DNA of 64,000 nt from Favolaschia claudopus. Taxonomy: Eukaryota; Basidiomycota; Agaricomycetes; Agaricales; Mycenaceae. The stretch lies in contig JAWWNJ010000031.1 of assembly GCA_037176885.1 (NCBI GenBank), positions 1,550,001 to 1,614,000 of the forward strand. Direction: 5' to 3'. A program made the translations under genes and the position numbers. Positions 35,186 through 45,220 of the stretch are shown one piece after another; position 1 is the stretch's first letter; each line of letters begins with the position of its first letter. The notes below the pieces were generated by a model. The model saw only the letters and a list, made by a program, of their open reading frames with translations, ran no database searches and was not told the DNA's origin.

Positions 35186-35202
35186 CCTACTTATTAGTAT
35201 GA

Positions 35203-35411
35203 ACGAGCTTTAGCTCCCTGCCTTCGGCACGGAGCCGCTCGCTGCGCTCGCGGCGTGCCTACGGCGGTCGCACAGCTCGTCGGGGCTGCCGCCCCAAACC
35301 CCGCAGTGAATTCCTTGCCGGATGGCGTGGGTAAATCCACGTGCTGCGCACGTGGTTTCCTGTCAAAGGCTGTGCCGTGCTCTTTTAAAGTATAAGATCT
35401 TCCTTTTTTTT
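35203..35411. other. GC-rich multi-hairpin element followed by a T8 run
   Basis: The segment is strikingly GC-rich compared with its flanks and rich in exact inverted repeats. A 7-bp outer stem pairs 35203-35209 with 35274-35280. It encloses a 9-bp hairpin with one mismatch (35214-35222 with 35226-35234, TTC loop), a 5-bp stem (35234-35238 with 35250-35254) and a 4-bp stem (35255-35258 with 35270-35273). Downstream come a GGGGC/GCCCC hairpin (35282-35295) and a perfect 7-bp CCACGTG/CACGTGG hairpin (35337-35355). A T8 run follows at 35404-35411. No protein frame fits. It lies between the DPH1 stop and the SFR1-like promoter. It could be a dispersed MITE-like repeat, a structured noncoding RNA, or a chance GC island; tRNA consensus arms are absent. 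Confidence 0.45.
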
Positions 35412-35472
35412 GAGTTCTTACATCTTGGCAGCGAGGATACAACAGCTCACTGTATCTACAACACTAAGTTCA

Positions 35473-37180
35473 TCAAAACTTTGCAGTGGTCCGCGAAACC
35501 GCCCATGGGCTACCGGCTGCATAAAAGTCCATAGGATATCCGTTGCTTTTGTTTTCGGCGCCATCATCTTCAACCATCCACCCTACCGCTTTACCTACCG
35601 CCACAGCAGTCTCGTATGGACTCAAAAGAGGCCTGTCAAACGCGTATCCCCAGTCAATGGATAGTCGCGGACACGACGTTTGAATGAAGGTCGATATGTG
35701 AGGACTGAACAGCGCAAGTTTGGCTGGAGATAATTCCGAAAGTAAAATGGGAATGTAGGGAATGGCTGTCTCCGACGACTCTAGTTGATTGGTAATTGCC
35801 TGCAATATATTGAGGTAACGAAAACGATCATGTTAGATTTTCTACTCGCCTGAAGCTGCTTGAAACTCCCTTGACGGCCTAGAGTCCCAAGAATGACACC
35901 CCACAGAGGGACTTCAGCAGTCAAATCCGACTGTGTGAAGGCCGCAATACTTTTACGCGCCGATTTCACAGCTTGATCGCGAACCGAGTGCATCTCGCGA
36001 TGGTCATACCGCTCTCGTGTTAACTTCTTAGAGTATGGATCGTATCGGAAAGCGGGAACGAGTGGGTTTGCAATCATTATTGACTCGAGGTGAAACCGGC
36101 CATCGCCCAAGTAACTACAAGGAAACATGAAAAGAATACGCAGGTAAAGTTCGATAAATTCGCACATCAACGCATCGACGTCGCCCAAGCGTGGTGCAGT
36201 ACACCCAAGGATCTCGCCCGGAGACAAAGGCTTTGATCGCGGTATCGTGGCATCGTATTTGCCTCTCCAGAAGTTGGGTTTCGGAGCGTCTACAGCTTGC
36301 GTGGTAGATGCCTCGGTCAGCAACCCGGTAGATTGTGCAACAGACCCAGAGACATCAAGCTCAGACGAAAGATCCTCTTTGAGCTGTTGCAATGCGGCGA
36401 CAAATTGAATAGTTGAGACCAAAGCCAATTTTGTCGGTTCATGAGTGGATGAAGATTCTTGGTGATCATCGGTAGGCCCTTCTATTCGAAGGTGACCGGC
36501 AGTAGAGGGCCCAATCTGGCTGCCCGCCGGGATTTTACTGTCGGATTCCTCTGAATCCAGAAGCGCCGTGCGGAAACGCTGTCGGTCATCCGGAAAATTG
36601 AGACGTATAGATTGAGAGAGATGCAACGAGTCAATGGCAATCTCTACAAAGATGTAGAGGGTCTTGATGGATGTCTGGTCCATGGGTACTTGGGTATGTT
36701 AGTCTGAAGCTGAGGACTGAAACGAAATACATTCACCGAGACAACTGTGGCCGTAGTGGATCAGCATGTCGCAGCCCAAAGCTACTGCAGTGTAGTCATC
36801 GACGCAGCAGGCGCCATAGGTGACGTCTCCCATTATCACAGTCAGTGCGGGCGTGAACCTGCGGTAGTTTTAGCTCAGTATTTCATCTCTGCACCGTCGC
36901 ACTTCTCGATGATGTCCGCTATCGTACACGCAAACATTAGCAGACCCTCTGGCATCTGCAAGGCGACCATAGTGGCATTGTTCTTCCGCACATGGAATAT
37001 AGTTTTGTGTATTTCCAGCGAGTAATTGCGGGGCAGCTGAGCAATCGCGGCATTAAGTTCTGGATCTTGAAGGATATCCTGAGGGATCTGATTGCTCATA
37101 GTAGGCACGCCCGGGCGCGACGGAGTGGCAGATTTTGTGCCCACGAAACGCCTGCGAGGCTTGGTTGCATCGGATGGCAT
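35473..37180 (-). CDS. DPH1: DPH1, diphthamide synthesis radical enzyme subunit
   Basis: Subunit of the Dph1-Dph2 [4Fe-4S] enzyme that transfers the 3-amino-3-carboxypropyl group from SAM to a histidine of EF2, the first step of diphthamide formation, in the cytosol. The ATG at 37180 starts [18 protein letters not shown]. Family blocks: [40 protein letters not shown] (cluster Cys), LIHYGHSCL followed by [34 protein letters not shown], the [16 protein letters not shown] stretch, LGTLGRQG, and [13 protein letters not shown] (cluster Cys) with [12 protein letters not shown] disordered, charged insert (about 36330-36530) follows the first domain. Introns fall near 36695-36740, 36115-36175 and 35804-35848. 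About 500 residues. It is divergent from NCR1, with starts about 158 bp apart. Confidence 0.94.
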
Positions 37181-37337
37181 TAGTTTTGGCGGTAAGGTGA
37201 GGCGGTAAGCGAGGGAAAGAGTCAAAGATCCGTTTTAGGCGTTTTGGGTGTGACGGCACTGACCTCACCAGCGCGTTCTCGAGTGCGCGTTTACGACTTA
37301 CGTTCAGAGGCGCTTGCGTCGCCTGCCTTCTACCCCC

Positions 37338-40300
37338 ATGTACTCTCTAAATGGCCACTGCGCCATGCGCGGTTCTTGTGGTGTTACTGCCATTAAACCC
37401 CTTCCCTGTCCATACGACGGTCCTGCCATCGAGGTGAGTCGCCGCGAATGAACGGTCTCTATCTGGCTAACGTCTGGCAAGCCAGAGGATAAAGAAACAC
37501 GCGATCTTTTGGTCAGCGTTTGCGGCCCGGAATACGCAGAAGGCCCTGTTTGTTGCACTTCGGACCAGGTTGAGGCTCTTCGCGAGAACTTCGAACCCGT
37601 AGAAAGCCTCCTCTCTGCCTGCCCTGCATGCCGGAATAATTTCCGCTCCTTCTTCTGCACATTTACGTGCTCTCCAGACCAAGGGACGTTTGTGAATATC
37701 ACTTCGACCCAAACCACTTCAAGTCGGGAAGTCGCAGTCAAATCTCTCGACTTCTTCGTTGGGCAAAAATTCGCGGAGGGTTTCTTTGATAGTTGCAAGA
37801 ACGTCCAGTTCGATTCATCCAATTCGTATGCCATGGACTTTATTGGTGGTGGTGCCAAGAACTATTCGGCATTTCTCAAATACATGGGAGACGAGAAACC
37901 GTTACTAGGAAGCCCATTTCAGATGGATTTCCCTGCACAAACTCCGCCTGAATTCGTTACCCTCGATCCCCCACCCCGAAACTGCTATGACAATGACCTG
38001 GGTAGTCGCTGCTCGTGCATAGACTGCCCCTCGGTGTGCCCTACCTTACCTGAGTTACCCGCGCCCGGCTCAGAGCCAGTCTGTCATGTCGGTGCTATCA
38101 CCTGTCTCTCCTTCATCCTCATCGTCGCATATGCGCTCGGCGTCGCTGGGTTTTTCCTCGGCTACTTCGTCACAACAACTATACGAAGAAGACGCGAGCA
38201 AACTTACGAGCGAATGGCCCTCTCAGCTGAAACCGCGTCAATATCTTCACCAAGATCGCAAAGCAGGGGCTTAGTTGGACAAGCCTCACTGGCCCATTAT
38301 CTCGACGATGAATCCTCGGGAGCGACCCAGTTCGAGTCTCGTCACCTCGGTCGCGGAGCGTCTCTAGTAGACCCTATTGAAACTGTCCAGCCCCGGCAGT
38401 ATCCTCTCAATAATATCTTGCGAAGAGGGTTCTATCGACTTGGATTGATGACAGCATCCTCCCCATGGTTAACCTTCGCCATCGTCTTTCTAATCGTGGG
38501 TCTGCTCAATATTGGGTGGAAATCCTTCTCGGTGGAAACGGATCCTGTTCGCCTCTGGGTGGCCCCGTCATCGGAGAGCAGGATACAGAAGGATTATTTC
38601 GACCAACAATTCGGACCATTTTATAGGACTGAACAAATCTTCGTAACCACATCCAACCGACCCGCTCCCGAATCCAACAACTCGTTGGAACTTCTAGATG
38701 GGAATGGGCCCGTGCTGTCCTGGGATCATCTTCAGTACTGGTTTGACATAGAGGCGGAGATCCGGGACCTCAAGTCGCCCAGCGGGTATCGCCTCAAGGA
38801 CGTCTGTTTCAAGCCAGCTGGCCCAAGGGGAGCCTGTGTCGTACAATCCGTAGGCGGATGGTTCGATAACGACCTCGATCCATACGATGAGACAACATGG
38901 AAAGAACATCTTGAAACCTGCGCCAAGCAACCTGTGGAGTGCAGACCGGATTATGAGCAGCCGCTCGCTCCTCAGTACGTTCTTGGAGGCGTTCCTACCA
39001 AGGAGGATGGTTCTCAGGACTATCTTGGAGCAGAGGCGATGGTTGTGACTTACGTCGTTTCCGACTCTCTTGATCTTGATGTCCAGGCGAAGGCCATAGA
39101 GTGGGAGGAAACCTTGAGAGCATATCTAACGGACGTGCAGGAAAACTCAGCGTCTGCTGGGCTTCAAATCGCCTTCTCCACTGGTGTCTCCCTCGAGGAG
39201 GAGATCAACAAGAGTGCGAATACTGATGTCAAGATTGTGGTTCTATCTTACCTTGCCATGTTTGTCTACATATCATTGACCCTTGGTAGCGGAGTTCCAG
39301 GACGAGAAGACGAAGGGATAGTATCTTCCGTGGTACAGTGGGCCCATAACTTCCCGCGCTTGTTCTCCCGAGAGGGTAGAGCTTCATCCAGCGTCTCCGT
39401 CGACTCTAGCACAGTGCCTCGCCTGTTCCCTCGTCTCCCTCGCTCCCTTTTCATTGGCTCGAAGTTCATGCTTGGGCTGTTCGGCATATCATTGGTCATC
39501 CTCTCCGTGTCGTCTTCTGTCGGATTCTTCTCTTTCATCGGTGTAAAGGTCACCATGATTATCGCCGAAGTCATCCCTTTCCTCGTCCTGGCGGTTGGTG
39601 TCGACAACGTCTTCATCCTTGTGCATGAGCTTGACCGTCAGAATCTCTTACATGGTCCAAATGCTGCGCCAACGGTCCATGGTGCCGGGTTTACCACTCC
39701 AATGTCCCCGAATTCTCATGGCCATCGTTCTCCCTTCGATTCCACCCAGGACGACGGTGATATGGACGCAGCATCGATGCCCATATATCTTTCTGCCGAG
39801 GAACGTGTCGCGCGGACATTAGCGAAAATGGGTCCATCAATTCTCCTCAGTACTATCACCGAAACCGTGGCGTTTGCCTTGGGAGCGTTAGTCCCGATGC
39901 CCGCCGTACGGAACTTTGCGCTTTACGCAGCAGGCAGCGTGTTTTTGAACGCCCTGTTGCAAGTCACAGTCTTCATCAGTGCGCTCGTATTGGATCTCAA
40001 GCGCGTGGAGGTAACTGCATATTCCTCTTGTGAGATGTCCATACAATTAACAATCGCTTTCAGGCTAGCCGCGTCGACTGTTTCCCTTGTATCCGTATCC
40101 CGTCACGAATACAGTTGCTCGATGCGCCAGCTTACGCCAGCGGTTTGGGTCGAATTGCTCGCTTCATTCGACGTCACTACGCGCCATTCCTACTGAGGCC
40201 TATTGTCAAGGGTGTTGTCGCAGCCATTTTTGGCGGCATATTTGTGGCATCTGTCATATCCATGCAGTACATCCAACTCGGTCTAGGTACGAACTCGAGT

Positions 40301-41818
40301 CGTTACGACTCTGTATCATTCTTGCTAACAATCACACAGACCAGAGATTAGCTCTACCGTCCGACTCTTACCTGGTGCCATACTTCGATCACGTCGACAA
40401 GTATCTCGATATTGGCCCTCCAGTGTACTTTGTCTCTCATGACATTGATGTCACTCAGCGGGTCGGGCAGCAAGCGTTATGCGGGCGTTTCACGACGTGT
40501 GCCGATTTTTCAGTCGCCAACTCATTAGAGGCTGAACGCAAGCGACCTGAATACTCGTTCATAGCAGAACCCTCCGCTTCCTGGATTGACAATTTCTTAG
40601 CCTGGCTAAATCCAGCCAGCGAGTCATGTTGTCGGGTTCGCAGATCCAACCCCAACGTATTCTGCAGCGAGAGAGATTCGGAGCGCTTGTGCAAACCTTG
40701 CTATCAGGATAAAACACCTGCGTGGAATATCACGATGGACGGTCTGCCAGAGGGAGACGAATTCATGTGGTACCTAAAGCAGTGGCTGAACTCTCCTACC
40801 ACCGAGTCCTGCCCTGTCGGCGGTAAATCATCGTTCGGGACAGCTCTGTCGCTCAGTGAAGACGAAGGACAAGTCGTTGCCTCTCACTTCCGAACCTTCC
40901 ATTCGCCTCTCAAGACTCAGGAAGATTTCAACAACGCCTTCGCCGCAGCTCATCGCGTAGCGGAAGACATATCCCGCAAGACAGGCGCAACAGTGTTCCC
41001 CTACTCTCTCTTCTACGTCTATTTCGATCAGTACGCGCATGTCGTGACGATCACGCAGGAGGTGCTTGGATTCGGACTGGCGGCGGTCCTTCTGGTTACT
41101 GCGTCGATGCTGGGATCGTGGCGGACGGGGTCAATCGTCACCAGTGTTGTTGCCCTCACCGTAGTATCGGTAATGGGCGTCATGGCTGTCTGGGGCATTA
41201 TGTTGAACGCGATTAGTCTTGTCAATCTTGTCATCTCTCTCGGAATTGCGGTGGAGTTCTGCGCGCATATTGCTCGAGCATTCATGAGCGCTGGCTCAGG
41301 ATTGCCTATGGACCACCCCGCCGGTCAACGAGAACGGGATGAGCGTATGTACACTGCGTTGGTCGATGTTGGACCGTCGGTAAGCCGATGAACTGTTGGA
41401 AAATTAACATTTCTGAACCCTTGATATAGGTGCTGTCCGGTATAACGTTCACCAAGTTGATTGGTATGTCGGTTCTAGCTCTCACTCGATCGCAGTTGCT
41501 TGAAGTAAGTTGAGATTGAATCTGCATCGCACCGGAATTTTGAACGAGCTCTGTTTCTCCCAGATATATTACTTCCGAATGTGGCTCACTCTCATTATTT
41601 CGGGGGCTCTCCATGGACTTGTGTTGCTTCCTGTCATTCTCAGTGTCGCAGGCGGACCAGGGTTCCCACAGCAGGAGGCAGATGAAGAGTGGATGTCCAA
41701 CGCTATCCGGAACGATTATGAATACCCGTACGTTTCCCGCCTAATCCTCATCATACTGCAGCTGACTGGAAGCAGACCTTTCCTCGCGGACGACGACTCG
41801 ATAGCGAGTGATTTATAG
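37338..41818 (+). CDS. NCR1: NPC1/NCR1-type lysosomal (vacuolar) sterol transporter
   Basis: Multi-pass membrane protein exporting sterols from the lysosome/vacuole. The Cys-rich luminal NTD begins HCAMRGSCGV and continues with PLPCPYDGPAIE, VCGPEYAEGPVCCTSDQV, CPACRNNFRSFFCTFTCSP and RCSCIDCPSVCPTLPEL. A first membrane segment and an Arg-rich loop follow. The sterol-sensing domain region (about 39440-40010) has FFSFIGVKVTMIIAEVIPFL, GVDNVFILVHELDRQ and TITETVAFALGAL. The second luminal loop has CCRVRRSNPNVFC and YVYFDQYAHVVTITQ. The last membrane block includes GIAVEFCAHIARAFM. Introns lie at about 37433-37483, 40010-40062, 40288-40339, 41380-41430, 41463-41563 and 41727-41774. About 1,380 residues. 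The ATG used (37338) gives no signal peptide, so a first exon may be missing from this model. Confidence 0.93.
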
Positions 41819-41942
41819 GCTAGACACGAGTTTATACCTTGTAATATCATAATTCACGCCGTGACTCGGGGAAAGAGACTCTCGAATCAGCAAGCAAGGT
41901 GGTAGTATGTACAAGAAGTAAAAGCGATATTGTTTTGGAAGG

Positions 41943-42877
41943 TCAATCTTTACCTTTCGGCGACCTAGATCTTGACCTACTGTCCCTGATATCGCTCATG
42001 CTTCTACTTCGCCTCCCTCTGCTGGCCGACCTGGAACGGCTTCTGCTATACCGCGAATACGACGAATAGGAACGAGACCGCGAGCGTGATCGAGAACGTG
42101 ACATGGACCGAGAGCGTGAACGGCTGGAGCGAACAGAATAACTCCTCGAAGTCGAGCGCCGTCTGCCATAGCCGCCGCGCTGATAACTTGGTGAACGTCT
42201 TCGAGGCCCGAGACGATCTGCCGGGCCACGGCGAATTGGAGAGCGTGAACGCGTGCGGCTGCGTGAGCGACCTCTGCGATGGAAGTCGCGTCCCGGAGGA
42301 CCCCCACGACGGAACCCGCGGCCACGGTAGGAGTCTCCACGACGAGGCCCATCTTGACCGCGTCTGCGGAACCCGGGGGGCGAACGTGATCGAGAGCGAG
42401 AGCGGGAAAAGGATCGGGGACGGCCAGGCCCATTCCGAGGACGCCGGGGAGGAGGGGAAGAACGCGAGCGTGAGCGAACGGGCAGGTCAGAGAGTTCTAC
42501 TTTGACGACAGCGCCGTCAATTTGGCCGCCATTCATGTGAGACGCGGCTTTTTGAGCGGAAGGTGGGTCGGCATATTCCAAAGCGGCTTTCCCTCTGTTT
42601 TGGCCAGCTTAACAGCATACAAGTAAGACCCAAAGGAAAGTAGAAGAGCGCGAAGAAAGCAAAACATACATTTTGCATAGAGCGGTAAATCAATCTGTAC
42701 AATCTCGCCATAAAACCCGAATATGGTTTTGAGGTGCGTCTCGACGACGTTGCGGCTCAAGTTGTTGATAATAACCACCTTGGCGGTGGTCTGAGTTGCG
42801 CCGGATTTTTCGTCGCCGTCCATGGTTGCATCTTGATCCTGGGCTGGCGGCGACGCAGACCGCCCTCGAGTCGACAT
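41943..42877 (-). CDS. RNPS1: RNPS1-like SR protein (RRM plus RS domain)
   Basis: RNA-binding protein of the RNPS1 type, linked to the exon-junction/ASAP complex and splicing. The ATG at 42877 starts MSTRGRSASPPAQDQ. One RRM follows: KVVIINNLSRNVVETHLKTI, FGFYGEIVQIDLP (RNP region), then, after an intron near 42605-42670, GKAALEYADPPSAQKAASHM and GGQIDGAVVKVELSDLP, matching the RNPS1 RRM end. The remainder is Arg/Ser/Gly-rich with PRR and RSRSRS runs to TGA 41943. The Gly/Arg blocks (GRGFRRGGPPG) are RGG-like. About 290 residues. A general SR splicing factor is the alternative. The left end of the transposon lies about 115 bp upstream of this start codon. Confidence 0.85.
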
Positions 42878-43009
42878 GGCGTTTTGAACGAAGCTAACGG
42901 TGTCACACAGACTGTGACATTTCAGTCACGCAGGTCCCGGAGAGCACCGAAATTATTTATCGCAGAATTTCTCATTCAAAAACGGCCTAATACTCTGAGG
43001 GGGCCGGTC

Positions 43010-43290
43010 GGGATGAATATCAACCTACAGATCAACCAGCGTTAGGATGGAGATCATACGAGGATAGGATGAATTTCAACGGACTCAGGATGAAAATGAG
43101 CGGTTCGTAGGTTGTTTTAGGCAGGATGATTAGTATTCTAAAACAGTTCGTTTCATCCTAAGCTCGTTTCAGCTGTTCCGCGTGAATATCAACCTACGTT
43201 AGGGTCGAAAAATCAACCAACTTCATGCGGCTTTTCATGCGCTCCAAGGCTGATTTCTCACAGGACTCAGGATACATTTCAATGACAATC
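43010..43290. repeat. Left subterminal repeat cluster of the transposon
   Basis: Repeated short motifs in both orientations. TATCAACCTAC occurs near 43018 and 43187 and AGGATGAA near 43066 and 43087, with AGGATGAT near 43122. The inverse forms are GTAGGTTG near 43107 and TTTCATCCTAAG near 43151. The same words recur at the right end. Such arrays are the expected transposase-binding sites of CACTA elements; binding is inferred. Confidence 0.7.
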
Positions 43291-43480
43291 AAGATGAATT
43301 CATGTAGGCATACTAGGCACGGAAAGATAATTAAAACTACAACAATCGAGCGGAACGGAGCAGACAGTTGACTGTAATGGGAATGACATAGTGATAGACC
43401 ATCGATATCGATGGCCTCGAGGCGGAACTAAACGGAGGCAAAATGAGTGACGTGAGACAAAATGAACACGCGCACGCACC

Positions 43481-45076
43481 TCAATTTGTACCGTCCTCCT
43501 CGTCGCTCGTGGCCTGCTCCTCACCGCCGCTCATGGCTTGGTCCTCGTCCTCTTCATCGTCGCTGGAAGGCTCACTGTGAACAATCAACTTGACCTTGCG
43601 TTTCGACACCTCCTTTGCCTTTCCCTTGCTGGATGTCGCCTTCTTGCTGGAACTCGAGCGCGCCGCTACCTTCTTCTCTGCAGCTTGCTTCTTCTGGGCG
43701 GCACGGGCTTTGACAATCTTGTTGCGTCTGCCGCGAGGCGCGTTCGGGTTCCGTTTTGCTGAGTTGGCGCTCAAGTGGGAATATTTCGGGTCGACTTCGA
43801 GCCACTCGTGACGGTACGCGTTATTGCGCTTGTTCTTGAAGTACTGTCTGATAATGTCTTCGGTAGCCCAGTCGTTATGGAAGCGCGCGAGGATCGGGTG
43901 CCTCTCTCGTGCCTGTTGTCGCGATGTGAGTAACCGTCTCGTACATCATAATAAATATACTCACCACTCGAAAGAACTTGCCTTTGACCTCGTTGGAGAT
44001 CTCGCGCCACGGTTTCTCCCAGTTGAGACCTGCTCTTGCAGCCAAGTCTCTCAGGTAACGCTTCGGAGTTCGGGTAAGTCTTTGTCGCACAAAACAGTGT
44101 AACGTACCTGAATTCCTTTGTAGAGCTCCCTATCCCGGGTAGTCTTCCCCATGCCCATCGCGTCCTGGATGTTGTAGTTGGTCCCGGCCGTCCCCTTAGG
44201 CTTCGGGATATCATCCGTCATGGGGTCATCAGGTTCATCGCTGGTCACACCTCCGTGTGCGCGAGCCGCCTTGAGCTGCCGCTTGAGCTCGGCATTCTCG
44301 CGCTTCAGTTTCTCTGCACACAATGTGAGTGAATGGTAAGCTCGGCAGTTCGGACCCTCACCTGCATCAAGGTCCTCGTCCACCTCCATGTCGTCTTGAT
44401 CAGCATCGGCAGTGTCGCCTGTGATGATGTTCGTGCTAAGTGCTCAGACATTGGCGCCAAGGCTCGTATTTACCTTGAGCTGGCTTGATGAGCTTCGGCG
44501 GCGCTGGACGACGGTGAGCATGAGATGCTCGTCAACGACAGGAAGCTGCTTATGCTCACCAGGTGCGTCAACATGAAGGCGCGTTGCGGGGTCTCCGACG
44601 GCCTTAGCTTGAGCAGCTATCACATCATCAACAACGCGTCGCGTGAGTCACGGGACATTGTTGATGTGATTATGCACTCACCCTCCACCACATCGTCTCC
44701 AGCAGTCAATTGCGCGACACGACGCTGCAAATCCTCCAACGCCTTGTTCGCAACCTTCAATGCCTCAGCCTGCGCGTCGATTTTGGCTATAAGAATTGCA
44801 GTCAATTCCCGAGCGCCGTCAAGGTATTGTTCTCGCCTTACCTCGATGCTTGTCATTCTCAATGGCCGAGTAGATGATGTCGACGGTGTTGCAGTTGTCG
44901 ATGTCGTATTTTTCTTCCAGCTGGGCATGGAAGCGCTTGAAGTCTTCCAAGGTAGGGCTTGGGAGGCGCCTGTTCTCCTTGTCTGCGGCTTTCCTGGGCG
45001 GCCGAGGCGCCGGCTTGGCCTGGGTGCTTGCCTTGGGTTCACTTTTGATCTTGCGAGGTGGGTTTACTGGTGTCAT
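43481..45076 (-). CDS. Transposon accessory protein (TnpA-like), basic with coiled coil
   Basis: No domain recognised by name. The ATG at 45076 starts MTPVNPPRKIKSEPKAS. Blocks: a basic Pro/Lys-rich N-terminus; DFKRFHAQLEEKYDIDNC; AKIDAQAEALKVANKALEDL (heptad-like); a linker; an acidic MEVDEDLDAGE region; EKLKRENAELKRQLKAARA (coiled coil); YLRDLAARAGLNWEKPW; FHNDWATEDIIRQYFKNKR; NAYRHEWLEVDPKYSHLS; then a strongly basic Lys/Ala/Ser tail and an acidic end. About seven short introns; about 410 residues. Aromatic-rich basic helices plus a coiled coil would suit a DNA-binding protein that coats the subterminal repeats, as TnpA does in En/Spm, but this is inference. It is head-to-head with the transposase, 144 bp apart. 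Confidence 0.65.
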
Positions 45077-45220
45077 TGTGTTGCGCTGGGTTGATATTGA
45101 CAAGAGCTGTAGGAGAGGAGATGGTGGTTCGAGTTAGAGCAAATTCAAATGTTTGTTTGTCACGCGTCGCTTTGCAATATCGCAGCACAGCATCCCTAAT
45201 AAAGTATCTCTCTCCTTTCA
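45077..45220. promoter_or_regulatory. Bidirectional promoter inside the transposon
   Basis: 144 bp between the start codons of the accessory gene and the Tnp2 gene, which run in opposite directions. Both promoters must lie here or within the 5' ends of the genes. No specific box was recognised. Confidence 0.5.

Noticed and set aside
35203..35280. tRNA-like cloverleaf with a 7-bp closing stem
   Set aside because: Arm sizes do not fit a tRNA, the T-arm consensus and a CCA-compatible acceptor are missing, and no anticodon loop of seven bases is present. Kept only as a structured element.
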